A stretch of DNA of 64,000 nt from contig NZ_FOAZ01000008.1 of the NCBI RefSeq assembly GCF_900109465.1, positions 1-64,000 on the forward strand, in the 5' to 3' direction. Made by a program: the position numbers and the translations under genes. Shown here piece by piece: positions 56,942-64,000 of this stretch (positions within the stretch are counted from its first letter, which is position 1; each line of letters begins with the position of its first letter). Below the pieces are notes generated by a model, which made no database searches, was not told the origin of the DNA, and saw nothing but the letters and a program-made list of their open reading frames with translations. The stretch is from Streptacidiphilus jiangxiensis. Lineage in GTDB: Bacteria > Actinomycetota > Actinomycetes > Streptomycetales > Streptomycetaceae.

Positions 56942-56985
56942 AAGATCGCGCGCACGGCGCACGCGATCTTGAGAGGAGCGTTATA
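56942..56985 (-). promoter_or_regulatory. TATAAC -10 element and 5'-UTR hairpin
   Basis: On the minus strand TATAAC (56980-56985) is a good -10; the transcript then contains AAGATCGCG-N11-CGCGATCTT (56942-56970), a 9-bp stem ending just before the AAGGAG of the gene at 56141. It could shield or expose the ribosome-binding site. Confidence 0.45.
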
Positions 56986-57033
56986 CCAGTCGGACCTGAC
57001 GGGGGGACGGCCCGACCCGGCCGCACGTGCTCG

Positions 57034-57067
57034 ACCGCCTCGCCGCGGTGCTGGGCGGCGAGGCGGT
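57034..57067 (-). terminator. Hairpin terminator of the APC permease gene
   Basis: 12-bp perfect stem ACCGCCTCGCCG/CGGCGAGGCGGT with a 10-nt loop, 56 bp beyond the permease stop. Confidence 0.8.
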
Positions 57068-57122
57068 TCGGGTCACTTTCGGGTGCGAGCGGTCGGGTGC
57101 GGGCGGTCGGGTGGGAGCGGGT

Positions 57123-58814
57123 TCAGGGCTTGCCTTCTCCCTCCTCGGTGGTCTGGTAGCCCTTGGGCTCCTCCTCGATCTCGACGTTGCCGATGTACGC
57201 CTGGGTCTCCTCCTGCGGCAGCCGGACCGCCTGGGCCCAGTAGTAGATCACCAGGCTGAACGCGGCGACGACGCCAAGGTCCCACCAGAGCGGGAGGCTG
57301 TTGCTCGCGCCGCAGGAGTTGGTGTTGGCCGGTCCCGCGCTGCAGTAGCGGCCACGCCAGGAGATGATGCCCATGCCCAGCAGGTAGACCGGCAGCCACT
57401 GCGCCGACCGCCAGTCCATGCGCGGCGACTTCGAGTTGAGCTTGAACGTCACCGACGTGCCGAGCAGCAGGTAGCCGAGCAGGATGCCGATCCCCAGCCG
57501 CCACAGCGTGTCGAACCCGGACCAGTACATGATCAGGTTGGCCACGATGAAGGCGACCGGCGACCAGAAGTTGCCGGCGGGCAGCCGGTACGGCCGGTAG
57601 CGGTCCGGGTCGGACTTGCGCAGCACGCCGAAGGAGAGCGGCGCGCCCGCGTACATCAGGACCGACGCGGAGGTGATGAAGCCGACCAGCTTCTGCCAGG
57701 TCGGGAACGGCAGGAAGACGACCAGGCCCATGACGAAGGCGAAGAGCAGGCCGAACCACGGGACGCCGCGCTTGGTGGTCTTCTCGAAGACCTCCGGCAC
57801 GTAGCCGTTGCGGGACAGGCCGTAGGAGACGCGGGACGTCGCCGTGGTGTAGATCAGGCCGGTACCGGCCGGGGAGACGACCGCGTCGATGTACAGGACC
57901 GTGGCCAGCCAGCCCACCCCGATGGTGGTCGCCAGACCGGCGAACGGGCCGGTCTTGCCGGTGAAGGTGAGGTTGGCCCAGCCGCCGGAGGCGAACGCGC
58001 TGTGCGGCAGCGCGGCGATGAAGACCACCTGCAGCATGATGTAGATCAGCGCGCCGAGCAGGATCGAGCCGATGACGGCGACGGGGATGTCGCGTTTGGG
58101 GTTGCGGCTCTCACCGGCCAGCTGGTCCGCCTGTTCGAAGCCGAGCAGGGCGAAGATGATGCCGCTGGTGCTGATCGCCGAGAGCATGCCCTCCGAGCCG
58201 AAGGGCGAGAACCCCTGGTAGCCGAAGTTGTTGCTGTGCCAGGCGGTGGCCGCGAAGACCAGGATGGTCAGGCACGGGATGGCGATCTTCCACCAGGTCG
58301 CGGCGCTGTTGGTGTGGGCCAGGATCTTGATGCCGAGCCAGTTGACGACGACGAAGAAGGCCATGAAGGCGACCGCCAGCGCGTAGCCGGCGCCGGTCAG
58401 GTGGTTCTTGCCGGTCTGGATCCAGCTCGCGTGGACCGAGAGGTAGTTCAACGCGGCCAGGACCTCGATCGGGGCCACGGTGACCGCCTGCAGCCAGGAG
58501 AACCAGCCGAAGGACGCGCCCGCCGCCGTGCCGAAGGCGTAGTGGGGGAACCGGCCCGTGCCGCCCGAGACCGGATAGGCCGCGCCCAGCTCGGCGTGCA
58601 CGAAGGCCAGGATGATGATGGCCGCGGCGCCGATGCCCCAGGAGACGAGCGCCGCCGTGCCGGCGGCCTGCGCGGCGAACAGTGCGCCGAAAAGCCAGCC
58701 CGAACCGATGATCGACCCCACCGAGGTCCAGGTCAGACCGATCAGCCCGATGTCGCGTTTCAGGGCGTGCTGGCCTCCCTTGGGAGGCGCGGTCGCGGTT
58801 GCCAAAGGGATCAC
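57123..58814 (-). CDS. APC-superfamily amino acid permease
   Basis: A 563-residue transporter with about 12 helices. LIGLTWTSVGSIIGSGWLFG (the helix 1 Gly-Ser-Gly unwound site), AELGAAYPVSGGTGRFPHYA, FALLGFEQADQLAGESRNPK and RVSYGLSRNGYVPEVFEKTT are amino acid/polyamine permease signatures. Residues about 465-495 hold an outer loop with two cysteines (RYCSAGPANTNSCGAS). The C-terminal tail is acidic. GTG 58814 has only a weak upstream TGAGG. No amino acid enzyme is adjacent, so the substrate is unassigned. No c-di-AMP riboswitch was seen upstream. Confidence 0.9.
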   Translation of the reverse strand: MIPLATATAPPKGGQHALKRDIGLIGLTWTSVGSIIGSGWLFGALFAAQAAGTAALVSWGIGAAAIIILAFVHAELGAAYPVSGGTGRFPHYAFGTAAGASFGWFSWLQAVTVAPIEVLAALNYLSVHASWIQTGKNHLTGAGYALAVAFMAFFVVVNWLGIKILAHTNSAATWWKIAIPCLTILVFAATAWHSNNFGYQGFSPFGSEGMLSAISTSGIIFALLGFEQADQLAGESRNPKRDIPVAVIGSILLGALIYIMLQVVFIAALPHSAFASGGWANLTFTGKTGPFAGLATTIGVGWLATVLYIDAVVSPAGTGLIYTTATSRVSYGLSRNGYVPEVFEKTTKRGVPWFGLLFAFVMGLVVFLPFPTWQKLVGFITSASVLMYAGAPLSFGVLRKSDPDRYRPYRLPAGNFWSPVAFIVANLIMYWSGFDTLWRLGIGILLGYLLLGTSVTFKLNSKSPRMDWRSAQWLPVYLLGMGIISWRGRYCSAGPANTNSCGASNSLPLWWDLGVVAAFSLVIYYWAQAVRLPQEETQAYIGNVEIEEEPKGYQTTEEGEGKP

Positions 58815-59024
58815 CTCAATCCGACCGGGTCAGTCGGCGGTATCGGTGAGCCGCGGGCGCTGTGGGCGCGCGGGCTCCCCGGTATCGGAGCCTGGCGACG
58901 GCAACGCGTAAGCAATATGTAAATGACAAGTCCAGCATAGGAGCGCAATGCTCTTCCGGCAGCTCTGCTGGGCGGCCGGAATTCGCGCTAGGGTCGTGAT
59001 CCCCAGCGAAAGGAGCGCGGCGGC

Positions 59025-59255
59025 ATGCCGGCGGACGAGGCGGTGATCGGCTGCGTCGGGCGCTTGCTCATCGGCACCCGCGGCAGCGAGGGCCCGGGCG
59101 AGGTGGTGGTGCGCGTCCGCGGTGGCTCCGAGGCCTTTCTGGCCTGGTCGGAGCAGCCACTGGCGGAGGGTACGACGGTCCTGGTGATCGAGTCGCGCGG
59201 GGCGCGGCAGGTCGATGTGATCGAGTGGGCGGATCCGCTCGACGAGGGGGTGTAG
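59025..59255 (+). CDS. Small NfeD-like protein
   Basis: A 76-residue beta-barrel protein resembling the C-terminal OB-fold of NfeD: AVIGCVGRLLIGTRGSEGPG, EVVVRVRGGSEAFLAWSEQP, GTTVLVIESRGARQVDVIEW. It lacks the NfeD transmembrane and protease parts. AAGGAG lies 9-10 nt before the ATG. It precedes the flotillin-type gene by 119 bp; NfeD and flotillin partners are commonly adjacent and assemble at membranes. Confidence 0.75.
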   Translation: MPADEAVIGCVGRLLIGTRGSEGPGEVVVRVRGGSEAFLAWSEQPLAEGTTVLVIESRGARQVDVIEWADPLDEGV

Positions 59256-59271
59256 ACCCGGGCCCACCCCC

Positions 59272-59305
59272 CGGGTGTAAGACATACCAGCGCGGGTGTA
59301 AGACA
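59272..59305. promoter_or_regulatory. 13-bp direct repeat upstream of the flotillin gene
   Basis: CGGGTGTAAGACA at 59272-59284 and 59293-59305, spaced exactly 21 bp start to start (two helical turns), about 70 bp before the ATG. It may be a tandem regulator site. No adjacent regulator gene is known. Confidence 0.45.
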
Positions 59306-59374
59306 GACCCGCGAGAGGTCCTCACGGGGGATTCCGCGAGGTTCCAGGATTTCTTGGAAGAGGAGACGAGAAGG

Positions 59375-60523
59375 ATGTTCGGTTACCGCGTTCCCGCCCC
59401 GGACGAGGCGATGTTGATCTCCGGAGGCAGGCGTGGGCTGGAGGGGGCTCCGTTCCGCGTCGTCACCGGGCACGGCAAGTTCGTGCTGCCGGTCTTCCGC
59501 AAGACCCGGTTCCTGACCCTGGCGATGTGCGAGTCGGAGGTCGCCGAGACCTGTGTGACCCGTCAGGGCATCGCGCTCACGGTCCGCGCCGTGATCGCGT
59601 TCAAGGTCGGCAACGACCACGAGAGCATCGTCAACGCCGGCCAGCGCTTCCTCTCCGACCAGGACCAGATGTCGGTCCTGACCGGCCGGATCTTCGCCGG
59701 TCACCTGCGCTCCATCATCGGCTCGATGACGGTCGAGGAGATCGTCACCGAGCGCCAGAAGCTGGCCACGGAGGTGCTGGAGACCTCCAAGGCCGAGATG
59801 GCCAAGATCGGCCTGGTGGTCGACTCGCTGCAGATCCAGTCGATCGACGACGGCGACGCCGGCTACATCGCCGCCATGTCCGCCCCGCACAAGGCCGCGA
59901 TCAAGCGCGCCGCCCAGGTCGCGCAGGCCCAGGCCACCCAGGCCGCGGCCGAGGCCGAGCAGGCCGCCGCCCGCAACCAGGCCGAGTACGCCCGTCAGAC
60001 GGCGGTCGTGAAGGCCCAGTACAACGCCGAGGTCGACCGCGCCCAGGCGCAGGCGGCGCAGGCCGGACCGCTGGCCGCCGCGCACGCCCAGCAGGAGGTC
60101 CTCGCGGCCCAGACCGAGCTGGCCCAGCGGGCCGCCGAGCTGCGCCAGCAGCAGCTGGTCGCGGAGATCGTCAAGCCCGCCGAGGCCGAGGCGGAGCGGA
60201 TCCGGGTGCTGGCGCAGGCCGAGGCCGAGCGCATGAAGATCCAGGCGGAGGCGGCCGCCTCGCACGACCGCGTCGCCCTGGACCGGATGCTGATCGACCA
60301 GCTGCCGCAGATCGTCAAGGAGGCGGCGGGCGGTCTGGCCGGCGCCAACGTCAACGTGCTCAACGGCGCCGACGGCCTCGGCGAGATCGCCGCCGGCCTG
60401 GTCGGCCAGGGCCTGACCATCCTCGACTCGGTGCGCCGCAACCTCGGCGCGCCGCAGGCCTCGGACGACACGAAGCCGGGCGCGCGCAAGCAGCTGAACA
60501 GCGGTCAGATCGACGTCGACTGA
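59375..60523 (+). CDS. SPFH/Band 7 (flotillin-like) protein
   Basis: A 382-residue protein. SPFH domain at about 1-170 (RVPAPDEAMLISGGRRGLEG, LTVRAVIAFKVGNDHESIVN, AGHLRSIIGSMTVEEIVTER, TSKAEMAKIGLVVDSLQIQS), then a Gln/Ala/Glu-rich coiled coil (about 175-310, with repeated EA pairs such as PAEAEAERIRVLAQAEAERM) and a flotillin-like C-terminus (GLAGANVNVLNGADGLGEIA). There is no N-terminal transmembrane helix, so membrane binding is probably peripheral. It organises membrane microdomains. AGGAG is about 9 nt before ATG 59375. Confidence 0.9.
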   Translation: MFGYRVPAPDEAMLISGGRRGLEGAPFRVVTGHGKFVLPVFRKTRFLTLAMCESEVAETCVTRQGIALTVRAVIAFKVGNDHESIVNAGQRFLSDQDQMSVLTGRIFAGHLRSIIGSMTVEEIVTERQKLATEVLETSKAEMAKIGLVVDSLQIQSIDDGDAGYIAAMSAPHKAAIKRAAQVAQAQATQAAAEAEQAAARNQAEYARQTAVVKAQYNAEVDRAQAQAAQAGPLAAAHAQQEVLAAQTELAQRAAELRQQQLVAEIVKPAEAEAERIRVLAQAEAERMKIQAEAAASHDRVALDRMLIDQLPQIVKEAAGGLAGANVNVLNGADGLGEIAAGLVGQGLTILDSVRRNLGAPQASDDTKPGARKQLNSGQIDVD

Positions 60524-60617
60524 CGTCGGCTGACGCCGGACGACGCCGGACGACGGGACGGTCGCGCTCGTTGTAGCGCGGCTGTGACGGGGAGGGCACC
60601 GATCCGGGACGGGCGCC

Positions 60618-60654
60618 GGGCAGGCTCGTGGACAGACCGTCCACGAGCCTGCCC
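60618..60654 (+). terminator. Strong hairpin terminator after the flotillin gene
   Basis: Perfect 16-bp stem GGGCAGGCTCGTGGAC/GTCCACGAGCCTGCCC with a 5-nt loop, 95 bp after the flotillin stop and 18 bp before the next start codon. The next gene's promoter would have to overlap it. Confidence 0.9.
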
Positions 60655-60672
60655 GACCCCGGGGGACCCCTC

Positions 60673-61749
60673 ATGCGCGCCCGCCGTCTCACCCTTGCGA
60701 CAGCCCTGGTCACCGCCGTCACCGCCGGCGGCCTGCTGACGGCGTGCGGCCCGAACTCGGCGACCGGCGCCTCCTCCCCGGCGCCGGTCGTCTCCGGCTC
60801 CCGGCCGGCCTCCGCGCAGGCCTCCGCGCAGGCCTCCGCGTCGGCACCGTCCGGCGGCCCGACCACCGGCTCCGGCGGTGGCGGGCGGACCGGTGGCAGC
60901 GGCGGGACCGGTGGTGCGACGGCCGCGCCGGTCTCCCTGAACGGCACCGCCGGGTCGATGCTGACGATCAGCGACGGCACCAGCCGCGTCGTCATGAACG
61001 GCACGGTTGTCGACTTCGGCGTCGTCGTCCGCGACCTCGCCTGGTCCCCGGACGGCCGCAAGGCCGCCTTCGTCGACGGCGACGGCAACCTCGACACCGC
61101 CAACGCGGACGGCAGTGGCCGAATCGTCGTCGCACACAACCCCGGCGGCGTGACCTGGTCCCACCCGGCCTGGGAGGTCGTCACCTACCAGGCGCAGGTG
61201 GGCATCCCGGCCCGGGACAACCTCTTCTTCGTCTCCGGCAGCGGTGCGACCACCCGCCTGATGGGTGTGCCCGCCACCGGCGGCACACCCGCCCCGATCT
61301 CGGTCGACGGCGAGCCGGGCGCCGGCGGTGCGCTCCCGACGGCGGGCAACACCTGGATCAACGGCCAGGGCACGACCGGGGAGACCGTCTACGCCAACAG
61401 CGCCACCGGCGAGGTCTACATCCGCGACGACTACAGCCGCCAGCAGGGCTCCGCGCTGACCAACGGCTCCGAGCCGGCCATCGTCCCCGGCGCCGCGGAC
61501 GGCGGCATCGTCTTCGTCCGCTCGGTCGGCGGCCACGACCACGTCTTCCTGGAGCGGCTCACCCAGGCGAACCCGGTGATCACCGACCTGACGCCGGGCG
61601 CCACCACCGACTGCACCGAGCCCGCCGTCTCCCCGGACGGTCGCACCGTCGCGGTGCGCACGCCCAACGGTGTCGCCGTGGTGCCGATCGACGGCTCGGC
61701 CGCGCCGCGCCTCGTCTCCACCACGCCCGGTCTGCCCGCCTACCGCTGA
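60673..61749 (+). CDS. TolB-like WD40/propeller lipoprotein
   Basis: A 358-residue lipoprotein. Signal RARRLTLATALVTAVTAGGL to lipobox LLTAC, a Ser/Ala/Gly-rich linker (about 25-85), then a TolB-type beta-propeller: DLAWSPDGRKAAFVDGDGNL, SHPAWEVVTYQAQVGIPARD, AVSPDGRTVAVRTPNGVAVV. Likely an outer-face scaffold or ligand-binding protein. GGGGG about 7 nt upstream of ATG 60673. Its last 10 nt overlap the convergent gene. Confidence 0.8.
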   Translation: MRARRLTLATALVTAVTAGGLLTACGPNSATGASSPAPVVSGSRPASAQASAQASASAPSGGPTTGSGGGGRTGGSGGTGGATAAPVSLNGTAGSMLTISDGTSRVVMNGTVVDFGVVVRDLAWSPDGRKAAFVDGDGNLDTANADGSGRIVVAHNPGGVTWSHPAWEVVTYQAQVGIPARDNLFFVSGSGATTRLMGVPATGGTPAPISVDGEPGAGGALPTAGNTWINGQGTTGETVYANSATGEVYIRDDYSRQQGSALTNGSEPAIVPGAADGGIVFVRSVGGHDHVFLERLTQANPVITDLTPGATTDCTEPAVSPDGRTVAVRTPNGVAVVPIDGSAAPRLVSTTPGLPAYR

Positions 61750-62291
61750 GCCAGTTCCGCCCGCAGCGTGTCCAGATGGGCGGTCGCGGCGTCCTCGTGG
61801 GGCAGGAACTCGACGACGCCGAGGAAGCGGAAGAGCACCTGGGTGTCGGTCACCGCGTACTCGAAGTCGGCGAAGCCGACGACGGCACCGGTGGCGCCGC
61901 GGGCCCGGCCGCGGTCCAGCACCGCGCGGCGGGCCTGCGGGCGGCCCAGGTACGGGCAGACCATCGACGCGTAGAGCATGCACGCCCGGTGCCCCGGCCC
62001 CTCCCAGGTCGGGGCGAGATTCCGGTACGGCCGACCCGCGTCCAGCGCGGCGCCGATCGCCTCCGCCTCGGCCGCGCCGACCACCCGCCACACCGGGGTG
62101 TCCGCCGGCATCGGCGTTCCGCAGACCGAGCAGAGGCGCTGCTGCGCGCAGGCGGCGCTCTTCTCGTAGTCGGTCCGCGCGAAGCGCGGCTCGCCCTCCT
62201 CGTACGGGGTGATCGCCGGGACGGGATAGCCGCGCCGGTCCTGCGGCCGCGCGGCCACGGAGGGGGGCTTGGGGACGGCGTCGAATCGCAC
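61740..62291 (-). CDS. Conserved hypothetical Cys-rich protein
   Basis: A 183-residue cytoplasmic protein. Key parts: ACAQQRLCSVCGTPMPADTP with a zinc-knuckle-like C-x2-C, and GPGHRACMLYASMVCPYLGR with His and two Cys, which together could hold a zinc ion. Similar proteins occur across streptomycetes without known function. It ends inside the 3' end of the lipoprotein gene (10-bp convergent overlap) and follows the TetR gene by 21 bp in the same direction, so it may be under that regulator. Confidence 0.7.
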   Translation of the reverse strand: MRFDAVPKPPSVAARPQDRRGYPVPAITPYEEGEPRFARTDYEKSAACAQQRLCSVCGTPMPADTPVWRVVGAAEAEAIGAALDAGRPYRNLAPTWEGPGHRACMLYASMVCPYLGRPQARRAVLDRGRARGATGAVVGFADFEYAVTDTQVLFRFLGVVEFLPHEDAATAHLDTLRAELAQR

Positions 62292-62312
62292 GGCGCGATC
62301 CTATGCCGTGGT

Positions 62313-62897
62313 TCAGACGCGCGGCCGCAGACCGTTGAAGATCTGTTCGATGAGGGCCTCGGCGTCGTCCGCGTCGAGCGCCGAGGTGCCGATCAGGTAG
62401 CGGTAGTAGACGGGCCCGAAGAGCAGTTCGACCATGGTGGCGGAGGGGACGTCCGCGCGCAGCTCCCCGGTCGCCACGGCGGCTTCGAGCCGGTCCCGCC
62501 AGCGCCGCAGCCTGGGCGTGAAGAAGTTGTCGCGCAGTTCCTGAGCCAGGGACGCGTCGCTCTGGGCGTCGGCCAGCAGGCCGCGCCAGACCACCCCGAG
62601 CTCGCCGTTGAGCAGTCCGATCACCATCCGCAGCTGCTGGCTGAGGTCGGCCGTGAGGTCGCCGGTGTCGGGCACCTCCGCCGCCGGGCCGGACCGCTCG
62701 CTGAGCGCCTCCAGCAGCACCGCGGACTTCCGCGGCCACCACCGGTAGATCGTCTGTTTGCCGACACCGGCCCGTGCCGCGATCGCCTCGACGGTGACCT
62801 GGGCGTACCCGTCACGGGTGCCGAGTTCGATGGCGGCGTCGAGGATCGCGCGGCGGGACCGCGCGCTGCGGAGGTCGGGATTGGGAGTTCGGCCCAT
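62313..62897 (-). CDS. TetR-family transcriptional regulator
   Basis: A 194-residue regulator. Helix-turn-helix RRAILDAAIELGTRDGYAQV, AIAARAGVGKQTIYRWWPRK (residues about 14-60), and a TetR_C-type domain (VVWRGLLADAQSDASLAQEL, LLFGPVYYRYLIGTSALDAD). An operator-like palindrome lies 28 bp upstream. The downstream Cys-rich gene is its likely partner. Confidence 0.92.
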   Translation of the reverse strand: MGRTPNPDLRSARSRRAILDAAIELGTRDGYAQVTVEAIAARAGVGKQTIYRWWPRKSAVLLEALSERSGPAAEVPDTGDLTADLSQQLRMVIGLLNGELGVVWRGLLADAQSDASLAQELRDNFFTPRLRRWRDRLEAAVATGELRADVPSATMVELLFGPVYYRYLIGTSALDADDAEALIEQIFNGLRPRV

Positions 62898-62924
62898 GAT
62901 CGCATTCTAGGACGTCGGCCAGCG

Positions 62925-62942
62925 AGACGAGACGTCGCGTCT
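62925..62942. promoter_or_regulatory. Probable TetR operator
   Basis: AGACGAGACGTCGCGTCT, 16 of 18 positions palindromic, 28 bp upstream of the TetR start. Size and symmetry fit a TetR dimer site. Confidence 0.6.
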
Positions 62943-62978
62943 TGACATGTGCGTCCTGGGGCGGCAAGCATGAGCTCC

Positions 62979-63016
62979 GTCGAGGCGGGGGGTCGCGGGG
63001 GAGTCCCCGCCTCGAC
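62979..63016 (-). terminator. Hairpin terminator of the protease gene
   Basis: 12-bp perfect stem GTCGAGGCGGGG/CCCCGCCTCGAC with a 14-nt loop, 43 bp beyond the protease stop. Confidence 0.75.
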
Positions 63017-63058
63017 GCCCCTCGCCGATGGCCCGGGCCCGGCGGCTCGGGTCGGGGA

Positions 63059-64000
63059 TCAGCCCGCGACGGCCTGCTCGTACAGCGCCTGCGTGGTCGG
63101 GCCGAAGACGATGCTGTACGAGGTGTCGGCCGTGTCGCCGCCCTGCTGGTAGCCGCCGATCACGCCGATGATGCTGCCCTGGTCGGCGCCGGAGTCGTAG
63201 CCGGCCAGCCAGGCCGTCCCGCTGGTGCCGCCGGTGAAGGCGGTGCAGCCGACCACAAGCTGCGTCGTGGAGTACGCCGAGGCGTCGCCGGTGCAGGTGA
63301 TGGGCTCGTCCGTGGCGGAGGGGTAGCCGGTCATCTGGACGGTGGCTGCGGTGGTGCCCGAGGTCGACAGCGTGTAGCCGCCGCCGGCCGCCGATTCGAG
63401 GCTCTGGCCGTTCTGCGGGGCGACCAGCGCGAAGGCCACGTCGTTGTCCGCGTCGCCGTCGCCCGTCCACGCGGAGTTCTCCACGACCTGGGTGATGCTC
63501 CAGACGCCGTCCGGCGCGGAGCCGTCGCGGTAGCCGGGAACGAAGACCGCGCCGGCCTGGCCGCTGCTGAGGCAGTGCGCGGCGGTGACGATCACGTCGC
63601 CCGCCGGGCTGTCCACGACGCTGGCGGTGCAGTGGTGGTTGCCGGGCGTGATCGAGTCGGAGGAGAAGATCGCGCCGACCTTGGTGCTCTGCTGCGAGGC
63701 GGCGAGCACCTGGGACTGCCCGGTCGTGGTCACCGGCACGTTCCCACCGGCCGCCGCGGCGAAGGAAGCGGCGGCGGTGGCGGAGGTGGCAGCGGAGGTG
63801 GTGGGCGTCGGGCTCGGGCTCGCGCTCGCCGTCGGGCTCATCGACGCGGTCGTCGACGCGGACGCCGACGGCTTCGCGGTGGCGCTCGCGCTGGGCGTGG
63901 AGCTCGCCTTGGTCGGCGCGGATGCTGCGGTGCTGGTCGGGGCGGGTGCGGCCGAGGAGTGGCGGGGGGCGGCGACAGCCGGGACGACGGTCACGCCGAC
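63059..64000 (-). CDS. Secreted trypsin-like serine protease (N-terminus cut off)
   Basis: 313 residues visible; the start lies beyond the window edge. The first residues (VTVVPAVAAPRH) look like the end of a signal peptide, so the GTG at 63994 is not taken as the start. A Ser/Thr/Ala/Pro-rich linker (about 70 residues) leads to an S1-fold domain: SVVDSPAGDVIVTAAHCLSS (His), GDGDADNDVAFALV (Asp), GGTSGTAWLAGYD (Ser), with cysteines in HHCTAS and AHC, and in ITCTGD and VGCTAF, set for disulfides. Secreted endopeptidase. Confidence 0.88.
   Translation of the reverse strand, partial: VGVTVVPAVAAPRHSSAAPAPTSTAASAPTKASSTPSASATAKPSASASTTASMSPTASASPSPTPTTSAATSATAAASFAAAAGGNVPVTTTGQSQVLAASQQSTKVGAIFSSDSITPGNHHCTASVVDSPAGDVIVTAAHCLSSGQAGAVFVPGYRDGSAPDGVWSITQVVENSAWTGDGDADNDVAFALVAPQNGQSLESAAGGGYTLSTSGTTAATVQMTGYPSATDEPITCTGDASAYSTTQLVVGCTAFTGGTSGTAWLAGYDSGADQGSIIGVIGGYQQGGDTADTSYSIVFGPTTQALYEQAVAG

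Noticed and set aside
58815..59024. c-di-AMP (ydaO-type) or other riboswitch upstream of the APC permease
   Set aside because: None of the conserved core sequences could be found on the minus strand of this region.
1..64000. tRNA or rRNA genes
   Set aside because: No T-loop consensus with cloverleaf partners and no rRNA-like stretch was recognised on either strand.
1..64000. Insertion sequence, integron or prophage
   Set aside because: No transposase, integrase or phage structural motif, and no terminal repeats flanking a coding segment; the gene scraps at 20-21 kb are better explained by deletions.
63994..64000. GTG 63994 as the true start of the serine protease
   Set aside because: The residues that follow look like the end of a signal peptide, so the start is beyond the window.

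Overview
This is a 64 kb window of very GC-rich DNA. It has the usual marks of a streptomycete-like actinobacterium (Streptomyces, Kitasatospora or Streptacidiphilus): strong third-position G/C bias, many GTG starts, long G/C hairpin terminators without U tracts, two eukaryote-type Ser/Thr kinases, two ECF sigma factors, an AfsR/SARP-type regulator, several TetR, LysR, MarR and RpiR regulators, and many secreted proteins. No tRNA, rRNA, transposase, phage gene or CRISPR array was seen. It reads as ordinary chromosome rich in small regulator-plus-target modules. The first and last genes are cut by the window edges.

Layout. 1-4 kb: end of an FG-GAP secreted protein, a DUF1254 protein, a transporter scrap, a GlxA-type regulator divergent from an NAD(P)-epimerase. 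4-10 kb: an envelope module (L,D-transpeptidase, membrane Ser/Thr kinase, ECF sigma factor, two related PknH-sensor-like exported proteins), then a second ECF sigma factor with a membrane partner. 10-19.5 kb: an RpiR regulator, a 47-codon small ORF and an M20 peptidase; an SDR/SnoaL pair divergent from a LysR regulator; a TetR/metallo-hydrolase pair divergent from an MpaB-type oxygenase. 19.5-21.1 kb: VOC protein and a graveyard of C-terminal gene scraps. 21-30 kb: secreted proteins, tyrosine phosphatase, Nudix, second Ser/Thr kinase, ABM protein, TetR, HAD phosphatase. 30-36 kb: methyltransferase, then agmatinase-like, nitrilase-like and NCS1 permease genes divergent from a PucR regulator. 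36.8-42.3 kb: a sulfonate (ssu-like) operon headed by a cysteine leader peptide and an intrinsic terminator. 42-53 kb: GNAT, M20 dipeptidase, GT87, MarR, AfsR-like regulator, DrrAB-like exporter, and an SRPBCC gene overrun by a repeat. 53-56 kb: an HbpS-SenS-SenR-like haem/redox sensor. 56-64 kb: secreted protein, APC permease, NfeD/flotillin pair, lipoprotein, TetR and a trypsin-like protease.

How the genes work together. The strongest candidate for an undescribed unit is at 4.1-8.5 kb. The L,D-transpeptidase gene and the exported-protein gene that flank the kinase/sigma pair share an 83-bp upstream block (63 of 83 positions identical by hand count, no gaps). This suggests that both are driven by the sigma factor between them, with the kinase rather than an anti-sigma factor as controller. 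Other well-supported circuits are leader-peptide attenuation of sulfonate uptake, two matching 16-bp sites around the RpiR/small ORF/peptidase group, two TetR sites exactly 21 bp apart, and a perfect 17-bp palindrome at the PucR start.
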